Part shown: positions 55,566 to 64,000 of the stretch, piece after piece
How positions within the stretch are numbered: the stretch's first letter is position 1
Layout: every line of letters starts with the position of its first letter
Source of the DNA: Massilia sp. CFBP 13721
Lineage (GTDB): Bacteria > Pseudomonadota > Gammaproteobacteria > Burkholderiales > Burkholderiaceae_D
DNA length: 64,000 nucleotides
Direction of reading: 5' to 3'
Assembly (NCBI RefSeq): GCF_014842025.1
Contig: NZ_JACYUY010000009.1
Coordinates: 148,938 to 212,937 of the forward strand
Program-made: the position numbers and the translations under genes
The notes under the pieces: model-generated
Told to the model about the DNA's origin: nothing
The model's database searches: none
What the model saw: only the letters and a program-made list of their open reading frames with translations

Positions 55566-56432
55566 ATGGTGAATCACAAACGCCGCAAGCGTTTGCTGAA
55601 GCTGCTTGCCGATCATCAGACGGCGACGGTCCAGCAGCTTGTCGAATGGCTCAACGCGTCCCCGGCAACGGTCCGGCGCGATATCAGCTGGCTCGCAGCA
55701 CGCAACCTGCTCACCCGCACCCGCGGCGGCGCGGAGAACCTGCTACAGAAGAAGCGCCAGTTCCCGCTCACGAGCGAAACGTTCCAGAACAATATCCAGT
55801 GCTTCGCCGCCGGCAAGCGCGCCATCGCGCGCCACGCCGCGTCGATGTGCACCGACGGCGAAACGATCATCATCAACGGCGGCACGACCACCTTCATGAT
55901 GGCCGAGTTCCTGACCGAGAAGCAGCTCAAGATCCTGACCAATTCGTTCCTGATGGCCGAGCGCCTGCTGGTGACGAGCCAGAACGAGATCATCGTCCCG
56001 GGCGGCAAGGTCTACCGCGAGCAGAACGTGATCCTCTCGCCCTTCGACAACGACATCACCCAGCACCACTACGCCAGCAAGATGTTCATGAGCGTGTACG
56101 GGCTGTCGCTGCTCGGACTGATGGAAGCGGACCCGCTGCTGATCCAGGCCGAGAAGCGCCTGATCAGCCAGGCCGAGGAACTGGTGGTGCTGGCCGACAG
56201 CTCCAAGTTCTGCCGCAAGGCCGGCCTGATCCTGTGCGGCCTGGACCGCGTATCGACCGTGATCACCGACACCGGCGCCTCCGACAAGGCGGTACAGCTG
56301 CTCGAGCAGTACGGCGTCAAGGTCGTCACCGTCGAACCGGACGAACTCGCCCCCGACGTCAGCTCTTCCTATTTCAACCCGCAATACGACCTGCAGTCCG
56401 CAGCCCTGTTCCAGACGGAGACATCGCATTGA
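55566..56432 (+). CDS. rhaR: DeoR-family regulator of rhamnose genes
   Basis: The product is 288 residues from the ATG at 55566, with GGAGGA 7 bases upstream; the ATG at 55551 overlaps that site. The N-terminal helix-turn-helix (RRKRLLKLLADHQTATVQQLVEWLNASPATVRRDISWL) and the sugar-phosphate-type sensor domain (IINGGTTTFMMAEFL, VPGGKVYREQNVI, DSSKFCRKAG) are typical of DeoR. It leads the rhaRSTPQK run and is divergent from rhaD. It is a likely repressor with a rhamnose metabolite as ligand. Confidence 0.87.
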   Translation: MVNHKRRKRLLKLLADHQTATVQQLVEWLNASPATVRRDISWLAARNLLTRTRGGAENLLQKKRQFPLTSETFQNNIQCFAAGKRAIARHAASMCTDGETIIINGGTTTFMMAEFLTEKQLKILTNSFLMAERLLVTSQNEIIVPGGKVYREQNVILSPFDNDITQHHYASKMFMSVYGLSLLGLMEADPLLIQAEKRLISQAEELVVLADSSKFCRKAGLILCGLDRVSTVITDTGASDKAVQLLEQYGVKVVTVEPDELAPDVSSSYFNPQYDLQSAALFQTETSH

Positions 56433-57460
56433 AGATCAAGAAACTCCTCCTCGCGGCCGCGGCCGTTGGCCTGCTGGCCGGCCTGTCGGCCTGCGGCGAC
56501 AAGAAGGCTGACGCGGGCGCAGCGGGTGCACCCCAGCAGACCCGCATTGCCATGGTCGTGAAAAGCCTCGGCAACGGCTTCTTCGACGCCGCCCACACCG
56601 GCGCCAACGAAGCGGCGAAACAGATCGGCGGCGTCGAAGTCATCTACACCGGCCCGACCACGCCCAGCGCCGAAGGCCAGATCGAGATCATCAATTCGCT
56701 GATCAGCCAGAAGGTCGATGCGATCGTGATCTCGGCGAACGACCCGAACGCGCTGGTGCCGATCACCAAGAAGGCGATGCAGCGCGGGATCAAGGTCATT
56801 TCCTTCGACAGCGGCCTGGCCCAGGAAGGCCGCCAGATGCAGCTGAACCCTTCCAACGCGCAGCTGATCGGCGAAAAGCAGATCCAGATGGCGACCAAGG
56901 AAATCGGCGGCGCCGGTGACATCGCCATTCTTTCGGCCTCGGCCCAGGCGACCAACCAGAACCTGTGGATCGGCGTGATGAAGAAGGTGCTGGAGCAGCC
57001 CCAGTACGCGAAGGTCAAGCTGGTGGCCACCGTGTATGGCGACGACCAGTCCGACAAGAGCTACCGCGAAGCGATCGGCCTGCTGCGCAGCCATCCGAAC
57101 CTGAAGGCGATCATCGCCCCGACCACGGTCGGCATCGTCGCCGCCAGCAAGGCGGTCGCCGACGAAAACCTGGTGGGTAAAGTGTTCGTCACGGGCCTGG
57201 GCCTGCCGTCCGAGATGGCCGGCCACGTCAAGAGCGGCGCCGTCAAGGAATTCGCGATCTGGAACCCGATCGACCTCGGTTACGCGGCCACCTTCGCCGC
57301 CAACGAATTCGTCAAGGGCAAGGCCGAAGCCAAGGCCGGCGCCACCGTCTCGGTCGGCCGTTTGGGGCAGGTCACGCTCGACGCCGCCGGTGAAGCCGCC
57401 CTCGGGCCGCCGTTCACCTACAACGCCGCGAACATCGACGAATTCGCCAAGCTGTTCTGA
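56429..57460 (+). CDS. rhaS: Rhamnose ABC transporter, substrate-binding protein
   Basis: The product is 343 residues from a TTG start at 56429 that overlaps the rhaR stop, with GGAG 8 bases before it. The N-terminus is a lipoprotein-type signal (KKLLLAAAAVGLLAGLSACGD). The periplasmic sugar-binding fold reads IAMVVKSLGNGFFDAAHTGANEAAKQ, DAIVISANDPNALVPITKKAMQRGIKVISFDSG and AIIAPTTVGIVAASKAV. It captures L-rhamnose. A perfect palindrome follows its stop. Confidence 0.88.
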   Translation: MKIKKLLLAAAAVGLLAGLSACGDKKADAGAAGAPQQTRIAMVVKSLGNGFFDAAHTGANEAAKQIGGVEVIYTGPTTPSAEGQIEIINSLISQKVDAIVISANDPNALVPITKKAMQRGIKVISFDSGLAQEGRQMQLNPSNAQLIGEKQIQMATKEIGGAGDIAILSASAQATNQNLWIGVMKKVLEQPQYAKVKLVATVYGDDQSDKSYREAIGLLRSHPNLKAIIAPTTVGIVAASKAVADENLVGKVFVTGLGLPSEMAGHVKSGAVKEFAIWNPIDLGYAATFAANEFVKGKAEAKAGATVSVGRLGQVTLDAAGEAALGPPFTYNAANIDEFAKLF

Positions 57461-57465
57461 TCCAG

Positions 57466-57525
57466 GCAGGGCCGCGGCCCTGCATCGATTCCGATCCTGA
57501 ACTCCGTGCGCGGCCGCGAGGCCGC
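57466..57525. other. Two hairpins between rhaS and rhaT
   Basis: GCAGGGCCGCGGCCCTGC at 57466-57483 is a perfect 18-base palindrome. A second stem GCGGCC-GCGA-GGCCGC lies at 57510-57525. There is no T-run, so neither is a usual terminator. Such stems after a binding-protein gene often protect that message and give it a higher level than the membrane genes; that role is inferred. Confidence 0.5.
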
Positions 57526-57551
57526 GTTCCATCACTTCGTACGCCTATCCT

Positions 57552-59111
57552 ATGCCAGTCACCCCACTGTCAAGCCCTTCCCCGCGCGGCGCCGACGGCA
57601 CGCTCGATGCCCCGGTGCTGGAACTGAACGGCATCTGCAAGCGCTTCAGCGGCGTGCATGCCCTGAACAACGTGCACCTGACGATCCGTCCCGGCGAAGT
57701 CATGGCCCTGATCGGCGAGAACGGCGCCGGCAAGTCGACCATGGTGAAAACCCTGACCGGCATCTACCGCCCCGACGCCGGCACCATCAGCCTCGACGGC
57801 AAGCAGGTCTCGTTTGCCAGCCCGCAGGCGGCGATGGCCGCCGGGATCACGGCCGTGCACCAGGAAACCGTGATGTTCGACGAACTCTCGGTGGCCGAGA
57901 ACATCTACGTCGGGCGCCAGCCGCGCGGCCGCTTCGGCCGCGTCGACTGGGCGCGCATCGAGGCCGAAGCCGAAGCGCTGTTCGCGCGCCTGGAAGTGGC
58001 GCTGCCGGTACGTGCGCGCGTCAAAGACCTGTCGGTGGCGCAGCGCCATTTCGTCGAGATCGCCCGCGCGCTGTCGCAGGATGCGCGCGTGGTCATCATG
58101 GACGAACCGACCGCCGCCCTGTCGCAGCGCGAGATCCGCGAGCTGTACCGCATCATCGCCCAGCTGCGCGCGGCCGGCACCGCCGTCATCTTCATCTCGC
58201 ACAAGTTCGACGAAATCTTCGAAGTCGCCGACCGCTACACGGTGCTGCGCGACGGCCAGTTCGTCGCCGAAGGCGCGCTGGCCGACATCACCGAACCCGA
58301 ACTGGTGGCGCTGATGGTCGGCCGCGCCGTGCACCAGGCCTACCCGAAAGCGCAAGTCGAGATCGGCGCACCACTGCTGGAAGTGCGCAATTACTGCCAC
58401 CCGACCGAATTCAAGGACGTCAACTTCACGCTGAAGAAAGGCGAGATCCTCGGCTTCTACGGCCTGGTCGGCGCCGGCCGCTCGGAAGTCATGCAGGCGC
58501 TGTTCGGATTGACGAAGGGCGTCTCGGGCAGCGTGCACCTCGAAGGCAAGGCGGTCGCGATCGACTGCCCGGCCACCGCGATCGCGCACGGCATCGCCTA
58601 CGTGCCGGAAGACCGCCAGCACCACGGCGCCCACCTGACGCTGCCGATCATGCACAACATCACGCTGCCGATCCTGTCCCAGATCGGCTTCTTCCTGCGC
58701 GGACGCGGCGCCAAGGAAGCGGCGATCGCACGCCACTTCTCGGAGCAACTCGAACTCAAGGCCGGCTACCTGACCCAGAACGTGACCGAACTCTCGGGCG
58801 GCAACCAGCAGAAGGTCGTGCTCGGCAAGTGGCTCGCCACCAATCCGAAAGTGATCATCCTGGACGAGCCGACCAAGGGCATCGACATCGGCTCGAAAGC
58901 CGCGGTGCACCGCTTCGTGAGCGAACTGGTGACGCGCGGGCTGTCGGTGATCCTGGTGTCGTCCGAACTGCCGGAGGTGCTGGGCCTGGCCGACCGCGTG
59001 GTGGTGATGCACCACGGCGAGATGGTACGCGAATTCAAACGCGGCGAAGCGACACCGGAGACGGTGGTCGCGGCCGCATCGGGCCTGGACCTGGCAGAGG
59101 TGGCGGCATGA
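57552..59111 (+). CDS. rhaT: Rhamnose ABC transporter, ATP-binding protein
   Basis: The product is 519 residues with two ABC domains. The first has Walker A GENGAGKST, the region QDARVVIMDEPTAALS and ISHKFDEIFEV. The second has GLVGAGRSEVMQALFGL, the signature ELSGGNQQKVVLGKWL and VIILDEPTKGIDIGSK. This is the layout of CUT2 monosaccharide importers. It powers the RhaP/RhaQ permeases. The next gene's ATG overlaps its stop. Confidence 0.92.
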   Translation: MPVTPLSSPSPRGADGTLDAPVLELNGICKRFSGVHALNNVHLTIRPGEVMALIGENGAGKSTMVKTLTGIYRPDAGTISLDGKQVSFASPQAAMAAGITAVHQETVMFDELSVAENIYVGRQPRGRFGRVDWARIEAEAEALFARLEVALPVRARVKDLSVAQRHFVEIARALSQDARVVIMDEPTAALSQREIRELYRIIAQLRAAGTAVIFISHKFDEIFEVADRYTVLRDGQFVAEGALADITEPELVALMVGRAVHQAYPKAQVEIGAPLLEVRNYCHPTEFKDVNFTLKKGEILGFYGLVGAGRSEVMQALFGLTKGVSGSVHLEGKAVAIDCPATAIAHGIAYVPEDRQHHGAHLTLPIMHNITLPILSQIGFFLRGRGAKEAAIARHFSEQLELKAGYLTQNVTELSGGNQQKVVLGKWLATNPKVIILDEPTKGIDIGSKAAVHRFVSELVTRGLSVILVSSELPEVLGLADRVVVMHHGEMVREFKRGEATPETVVAAASGLDLAEVAA

Positions 59112-60130
59112 ACGCAGTAATGAAATTATTCAAACAGCGCGAGCCGCTGCTCGCCCTGATGGTGGTGGCGCTGGTGCTGCTGGTCGGCCTGCGCGCACCG
59201 GTGTTCCTCACCAGCGCTTCGCTCGCCAACCTGCTCACCGACAGCACCCTGCTGATCATGCTGGCGCTGACGCAAATGCTGGTGATCGTCACGCGCGGCA
59301 TCGACCTCTCGGTGGCGTCGAACCTGGCGCTGTCGGGGATGGTCGCAGCCATGCTGGCCGCCGCCAATCCGGGCCTGCCGCTGCCGCTGGTGGTGCTGGC
59401 GGCGATGCTGGTCGGCCTGGCGCTCGGCCTGGTCAACGGCTGGCTGATCGGCTACCTGGCATTGCCGCCGATCGTCATCACGCTCGGCACCATGAGCGTC
59501 TACCGCGGCCTGGTGTTCGTGATCTCGAACGGCGCCTGGGTCTCGGCGCACCAGATGCCGAAGGAATTCGTCGCCTTTCCGCTGACGCGCGTGCTCGGCC
59601 TGCCGCACCTGGTGTGGATCGCGATCGGCGCGCTGCTGGTCATGGCCTTCATCGCCCGTTACACCCGCTTCGGACGCGACCTGTACGCGATCGGCAATGC
59701 GCCCCAGTGCGCCGGCTACATCGGCATCCCGACGCGCCAGCGCCTGCTCTGGACCTATGGCCTGTCCGGCCTGGTGGCCGGCCTGTGCGGCTACCTGTGG
59801 GTGGCGCGCTACGCGGTGGCCTATACCGAAATCGCCTATGGCTTCGAATTCACCGTGATCGCCGCCTGCGTGATCGGCGGCGTCAGCATCGCCGGCGGCG
59901 TCGGCTCGGTACTGGGCGCCATGCTCGGTGCGCTGTTCCTGTCGGTGATCGGCAATGCGCTGCCGGTACTGCAGGTATCGCCCTTCTGGCAAAGCGCCCT
60001 CACCGGCCTGGTTATCCTGGTCGCGGTGCTGGTCAATGCCCAGGGCAAGCGCCGCAGCCGCCAGATCCTGCCGCTGCATACGCCCGCTACCGCTTCCGCT
60101 ACTACTCAATCCCTGAAGAGCGCCGCATGA
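59108..60130 (+). CDS. rhaP: Rhamnose ABC transporter, permease 1
   Basis: The product is 340 residues of the CUT2 permease family, with many hydrophobic helices, the cytoplasmic loop TRFGRDLYAIGNAPQCAGYIGI, and GGVSIAGGVGSVLGAMLGA. The ATG overlaps the rhaT stop (ATGA), and the next permease starts within this gene's last bases. The name follows the Rhizobium order rhaRSTPQ. Confidence 0.87.
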   Translation: MNAVMKLFKQREPLLALMVVALVLLVGLRAPVFLTSASLANLLTDSTLLIMLALTQMLVIVTRGIDLSVASNLALSGMVAAMLAAANPGLPLPLVVLAAMLVGLALGLVNGWLIGYLALPPIVITLGTMSVYRGLVFVISNGAWVSAHQMPKEFVAFPLTRVLGLPHLVWIAIGALLVMAFIARYTRFGRDLYAIGNAPQCAGYIGIPTRQRLLWTYGLSGLVAGLCGYLWVARYAVAYTEIAYGFEFTVIAACVIGGVSIAGGVGSVLGAMLGALFLSVIGNALPVLQVSPFWQSALTGLVILVAVLVNAQGKRRSRQILPLHTPATASATTQSLKSAA

Positions 60131-61143
60131 ACGCCCCGATCCTGTCCTCGCTCGAGAAAACCTCGCGCTACACCATCCTCGACCGCCAGCCGCTCGGCCT
60201 GCGCCACGCCCTCGGGCGCTGGGAAAGCCTGCTGGCGCTGCTGCTGATCGCGCTGTTCGTCTGCGGCGGCGCCGTGCTGCCGCACTTCCTCGATCCGTAC
60301 AACCTGCTCGACGGTACCTCGAACTTCAGCGAAAAGGCGTTGATCGCGCTGCCGATGGCCTTGCTGATCATCTGCCGCGAGATCGACATCTCGGTGGCCG
60401 GCACCCTGGCCCTGTGTTCGGTGGCGATGGGCCTGGCCATGAATGCCGGCTTCCCGCCGGCGACGCTGCTGCTCGTCGCACTGGCGACCGGCACCCTGTG
60501 CGGCTTCCTGAACGGCTACCTGGTCACGCGCTTCGCGCTGCCCTCGATCGTGGTCACGATCGGCACCGTGTCGCTGTACCGCGGCCTGGCCAGCGTCGTC
60601 CTTGGCGACAAGGCGTTTACGGGCTACCCGCAGCTGATGGCCGACTGGGGCCAGGGCTACTTCTTCGGCATGGTGCCGCGTGAATTCGTGGTGCTGCTGG
60701 TGTTCGCCGCCATCTTCGCCGTGGTGCTGCACACCACCGCCTGGGGCCGCCGCATCTACGCGATCGGCAACAACCCGGAAGCGGCGCGCTTTTCCGGCAT
60801 CGCCGTCGACCGCTACCGCCTGGTGCTGTTCATGCTGACCGGCGCCGTCGCCGGCCTGGCGGCCTGGCTGCTGACCGGCCGCATCGGCAGCACCCGCCCG
60901 AACATCGCCACCGGCTGGGAACTCGAAATCATCACGATGGTGATCCTGGGGGGCGTGAGCATCTCGGGCGGCGCCGGCACCATCGGCGGCGTGCTGCTGG
61001 CGGTGCTGACCATGGGCACCGTCACCTACGGCATGGCGCTGGCCAACGTGCCGGGCATTTACATGACGATCGTGATCGGTATCCTGCTGCTGGTGACCAT
61101 CGCGCTGCCACGCCTGCTGCGCGCACGCCAGGGTCGGAAGTGA
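60127..61143 (+). CDS. rhaQ: Rhamnose ABC transporter, permease 2
   Basis: The product is 338 residues, a second CUT2 permease (CREIDISVAGTLALCSVAMGLA, GRRIYAIGNNPEAARFSGI, GGVSISGGAGTIGGVLLAV). It probably pairs with RhaP as the heterodimeric channel. ATGA overlap joins it to rhaP, and its stop overlaps the start of rhaK. Confidence 0.87.
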   Translation: MNAPILSSLEKTSRYTILDRQPLGLRHALGRWESLLALLLIALFVCGGAVLPHFLDPYNLLDGTSNFSEKALIALPMALLIICREIDISVAGTLALCSVAMGLAMNAGFPPATLLLVALATGTLCGFLNGYLVTRFALPSIVVTIGTVSLYRGLASVVLGDKAFTGYPQLMADWGQGYFFGMVPREFVVLLVFAAIFAVVLHTTAWGRRIYAIGNNPEAARFSGIAVDRYRLVLFMLTGAVAGLAAWLLTGRIGSTRPNIATGWELEIITMVILGGVSISGGAGTIGGVLLAVLTMGTVTYGMALANVPGIYMTIVIGILLLVTIALPRLLRARQGRK

Positions 61144-62516
61144 GCACGGCGATGAATGACGCTTTGATTGTCCTCGACATCGGCAAGACCAACGTCAAGC
61201 TGGCCCTGATCGATGCGGAAGGCCGTTCGCTGGCCGAGGAACGGCGCCCGAATGCGATCCTGAACGACGGGCCGTATCCGCACCACGACGTCGACGGCAT
61301 CTGGGACTGGATGCTGGCCACCTGCCGCCGCTTCGCCGCCCTCGCCCACGTGTCGGCCATCGTCCCGGTGACCCATGGCGCCACCGCCGCCCTGGTCGAC
61401 CGCGACGGCCTGGTGCTGCCGGTGCTCGATTACGAGGCGTCGCTGCCGGGCGTCGATTACGCCGCGGTGCGTCCGCCGTATGCCGAAACGTACTCGCCGG
61501 CGCTGCCGGTGGGCCTGAACCTGGGCCGCCAGCTGGTCTGGCTGGCGCAGCGCTTCCCGGCCGAATTCGCCCGCACGCGCCACATCCTGATGTATCCGCA
61601 GTACTGGGCCTGGCGCCTGTGCGGCGCGGCCACCTCGGAGGCGACCTCGCTCGGCTGCCATACCGACCTGTGGGACCCGCTGCACCAGCGCTACTCGCAG
61701 CTGGTCTCGACCATGGGCTGGACCGCGCTGATGCCGCCCCTGTGCGCGCCCTCGGCCTCGCTCGGCACGATCAAGCCGGAACTGGCGGCGCTGACCGGCC
61801 TGCCGGCATCGTGCCAGGTCCTGTGCGGCATCCACGACAGCAATGCCTCGCTGGTGCGCTACCTCGAGCGCGACGGTTCGTCCGCGCCGCGCACGGTGCT
61901 CTCCACCGGCACCTGGGTGATCGCCGCCGCCTTTGGCGTCGCCCTCGACGGCTTGCGCGAAGAGCAGGACATGCTGGCCAATACCAATGCGCTCGGGCAG
62001 CCGGTCGCCTGCATGCGCTTCATGGGTGGACGCGAATTCGCGGCGCTGGCGGGAACGGCGCCGACCCCATGCACCTTCGCGCAGATCGAACAACTGGTCA
62101 CGCGCGGGACCATGGCCCTGCCCTGCTTCGCCGAGGCCGGGCCGTTTGCCGGCCGTGCGGGGGAGATCGTCGGGCCGGCGCCTGTCGACGCCGCCGAACG
62201 CTTCGCGCTGGCGACGCTGTATTGCGTGCTGATGACGGATTACTGCCTCGATGCGCTGGGCGCGCGCGGGCCGATCGCGGTCGAGGGGAGCTTTACGGCC
62301 AATCCGTGGTTCGGGCCTTTACTCGCCGCGCTCAGGCCGGAGCAGGCGGTGAGCTATTCGGAGGATGCGAGCGGGACGACTTGCGGGGGGTGGATGCTGC
62401 GCTATCGGGATGGCATTCATCCGGGCGCCAGTACGACCACGCCGGCACGCGCATTGCATGGACTCGACGCCTATCGCCGGAAATGGTTGGCTGAGCTCAC
62501 CGTCGCTGCACAGTGA
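61140..62516 (+). CDS. rhaK: L-rhamnulose kinase, FGGY family
   Basis: The product is 458 residues from a GTG at 61140 that overlaps the rhaQ stop; the ATG at 61152 (MNDALIVLDIGKTNVKLAL) is an alternative. The FGGY-type ATPase fold is seen in VLDIGKTNVKLALID, GIHDSNASLVRYLE, TVLSTGTWVIAAAFG and GPIAVEGSFTANPWFGPLLA. It phosphorylates L-rhamnulose before the RhaD aldolase. It is close in kind to RhaK of rhizobia, where the kinase is also needed for transport. Confidence 0.88.
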   Translation: MSTAMNDALIVLDIGKTNVKLALIDAEGRSLAEERRPNAILNDGPYPHHDVDGIWDWMLATCRRFAALAHVSAIVPVTHGATAALVDRDGLVLPVLDYEASLPGVDYAAVRPPYAETYSPALPVGLNLGRQLVWLAQRFPAEFARTRHILMYPQYWAWRLCGAATSEATSLGCHTDLWDPLHQRYSQLVSTMGWTALMPPLCAPSASLGTIKPELAALTGLPASCQVLCGIHDSNASLVRYLERDGSSAPRTVLSTGTWVIAAAFGVALDGLREEQDMLANTNALGQPVACMRFMGGREFAALAGTAPTPCTFAQIEQLVTRGTMALPCFAEAGPFAGRAGEIVGPAPVDAAERFALATLYCVLMTDYCLDALGARGPIAVEGSFTANPWFGPLLAALRPEQAVSYSEDASGTTCGGWMLRYRDGIHPGASTTTPARALHGLDAYRRKWLAELTVAAQ

Positions 62517-62578
62517 GGCTGTCGGGCTGCCGCACCTGAACGCGTGGGCGGCATTTGCGCAGCGTGAATGCCAGCGCT

Positions 62579-62645
62579 CGGGTGGTGCCGACCACCCTAC
62601 CCTTGCTGCGTAGGGTGGTCGGCTCCGCCCGACGGCGCCCACGCG
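62579..62645. repeat. REP-like palindromes downstream of rhaK
   Basis: GGTGGTGCCGACCACCCTAC and GTAGGGTGGTCGGCTCCGCC with a GCGCCCACGCG tail form two adjoining palindromes. They share the GTAGGGTGG and CCCACGCG ends with the clusters at 38.3 and 45.6 kb but differ in the loop part. The rest of the 301-bp gap between rhaK and the GH115 gene shows nothing I can support. Confidence 0.6.
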
Positions 62646-62817
62646 TCCAACGCACATCTGCCACCCACGGCGCAATGTCGAGGCTGCGCCAAGGCGGGAC
62701 TCCAAAGATCAGACCTGTCCCTAGCCCCTAAACACTCACATTGTTGAGTAATCGCCACCCGCACTGAGATCCTAGTCGACAGTAAGATGTGACACCTCCC
62801 ACCCGACGTGCACATCG

Positions 62818-64000
62818 ATGATGACATTCCGCCTGACCGCCCTCGCCGCCCTGCTGGCGAGCGGCATCGTCCACGCCCAGCCGTTCGCCCTCGATTCCGC
62901 GGGCCGCCTGCCCACCATCGTCACCGACGGCGCCGTCACCACCCGGCTGGCGGGTGAACTGCTGGGGCGCGACCTGCAGCGGCTGACCGGCCTGCAAGGC
63001 ACGCAGGGCGCGGCGCTGGCCGACTGCGCGGCGCGCTGCATCGTGATCGGCACCGCGGATTCGGCGCTGGTGCGGCACGTAGCAAGCGCCATGAAGATCG
63101 ACCTCGCGCCCCTGAGCGGCCAGACCGAACGCTACGTGCGCGCGGCCGGCCAGGTGGGCGGGCGCAGCGTCCTGCTGGTGGCCGGCGCCGATCGCCGCGG
63201 CGCCGTGTACGGCGTCGTCGACGCCACGCGCGAACTGGGCGTGTCGGCCTGGGAATGGTGGGCCGACGTGACGCCGGCGCGCCGCACCAATCTGACCCTC
63301 GACGGCGCCCTGCGCCTGTCGAACGCGCCCTCGGTGGCCTGGCGCGGCATCTTCATCAACGACGAGGACTGGGGCCTGCAGCCATGGGCGGCCAAGACCT
63401 ACGATCCGGCGAAGGACATCGGGCCGCGCACCTACGCGCGCGTGTTCGAACTGATGTGGCGCCTGAAGGCGAACCTGATCTGGCCCGCGATGCACGATTC
63501 GACCAAAGCATTCTATTCGATGCCGGGCAATGCGCAGGTGGCGGAAGAGTATGCGATCCTGGCCGGCACCTCGCATGCCGAGCCGATGATGCGCAATAAC
63601 GTCGGCGAGTGGCGCAAGTCCGACGGCGCCTTCAACTTCTTCACCAACCGCGAGCGGATGCTCGGCTACTGGCAGGAGCGCGTCGACCAGGTCAAAGGCT
63701 TCGGCAACGTGTACACGCTCGGCCTGCGCGGCGTCCACGATTCGGCCATGGAAGGCGCGACCAGCCCCGAACATGCGCGCGACACCGTGGAACAGGTGGT
63801 CGACCTGCAGCGCGCCATGCTCAGCCGCAGCCTGGGCAAGCCGGCCACGCAGATCCCGCAAGTGTTCACGATGTACAAGGAAGTGCTGGACTATTACAAC
63901 CAGGGCCTGAAGGTGCCCGACGACGTGACCCTGGTCTGGCCCGAAGATAACTACGGCTATCTGAACCAGCTCGGCACCGGCAAGGAACGGGCGCGCAGCG
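62818..64000 (+). CDS. GH115-type alpha-glucuronidase (3' end cut by window edge)
   Basis: About 394 codons are present and the frame is still open at the window end. The N-terminus has a signal peptide (TALAALLASGIVHAQ); the start may be 62818 or the adjacent ATG at 62821. The sequence fits GH115: YGVVDATRELGVSAWEWWADVTP, APSVAWRGIFINDEDWGLQPWAAKTYDP, RTYARVFELMWRLKANLIWPAMHD, and DVTLVWPEDNYGY. These enzymes remove 4-O-methyl-glucuronate from xylan or glucuronate from arabinogalactan. About half of the gene is missing here. Confidence 0.85.
   Translation, partial: MMTFRLTALAALLASGIVHAQPFALDSAGRLPTIVTDGAVTTRLAGELLGRDLQRLTGLQGTQGAALADCAARCIVIGTADSALVRHVASAMKIDLAPLSGQTERYVRAAGQVGGRSVLLVAGADRRGAVYGVVDATRELGVSAWEWWADVTPARRTNLTLDGALRLSNAPSVAWRGIFINDEDWGLQPWAAKTYDPAKDIGPRTYARVFELMWRLKANLIWPAMHDSTKAFYSMPGNAQVAEEYAILAGTSHAEPMMRNNVGEWRKSDGAFNFFTNRERMLGYWQERVDQVKGFGNVYTLGLRGVHDSAMEGATSPEHARDTVEQVVDLQRAMLSRSLGKPATQIPQVFTMYKEVLDYYNQGLKVPDDVTLVWPEDNYGYLNQLGTGKERARS

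Overview
The window is GC-rich, tightly packed DNA with long shadow reading frames and frequent ATGA stop/start overlaps. The gene content (a catB-catC-catA-benABCD catabolic run, a Rhizobium-type rhaRSTPQ-K rhamnose locus, pectin-degrading enzymes, REP-like 'GTAGGGTGGGCA...TGCCCACGCG' repeats) suggests a soil- or plant-associated betaproteobacterium, most likely an Oxalobacteraceae/Massilia-like organism. That placement is inference from gene content; no rRNA or tRNA gene was seen.

Layout. (1) 1-1778: ycaO, running off the left edge. (2) 1.9-14.3 kb: aromatic catabolism. A minus-strand run catB-catC-catA-benA-benB-benC-benD-pcaD-benE-benK takes up benzoate and converts it via catechol and cis,cis-muconate to beta-ketoadipate. 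It is controlled by the divergent LysR gene catR, and a second LysR/hydrolase pair closes the block. (3) 14.3-16.5 kb: a short inverted-repeat (MITE-like) element abutting a PhoD-like phosphatase gene. (4) 16.7-27.3 kb: an accessory island. It holds a VapBC-type toxin-antitoxin pair; a NrtR-like Nudix/winged-helix regulator divergent from a J-domain/pseudokinase, vWA and divergent PurA-like operon; a small EndoU-like protein; and a two-gene unit coding a HEXXH metallopeptidase and a 999-residue amidase/PGRP - alpha/beta-hydrolase - metacaspase fusion. This is the most unusual part of the window. (5) 27.5-28.7 kb: lldD. (6) 28.9-45.5 kb: a rhamnogalacturonan/pectin cluster (PL11, DUF4861, PL26, PL9, CE12, GH43, GH105, DUF6250, a double CE12, PL22, DUF1080, an esterase). 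(7) 45.9-62.5 kb: L-rhamnose release and catabolism (rhaM, GH105, GH28, GH106, rhaI and rhaD on minus; rhaR, rhaS, rhaT, rhaP, rhaQ and rhaK on plus). (8) 62.8 kb to the end: a partial GH115 alpha-glucuronidase.

How the parts fit. Secreted lyases, esterases and glycosidases cut the rhamnogalacturonan and homogalacturonan backbones. GH105 and GH106 enzymes release unsaturated uronate and L-rhamnose. The RhaSTPQ ABC importer brings rhamnose in, RhaM/RhaI/RhaK/RhaD metabolise it, and lldD may handle lactate made downstream. A near-20-bp motif (core ATCA-N6-TGAT) occurs between rhaD and rhaR and again upstream of the PL11 operon. This suggests that one regulator, probably the DeoR-type RhaR, links rhamnose sensing to pectin attack.
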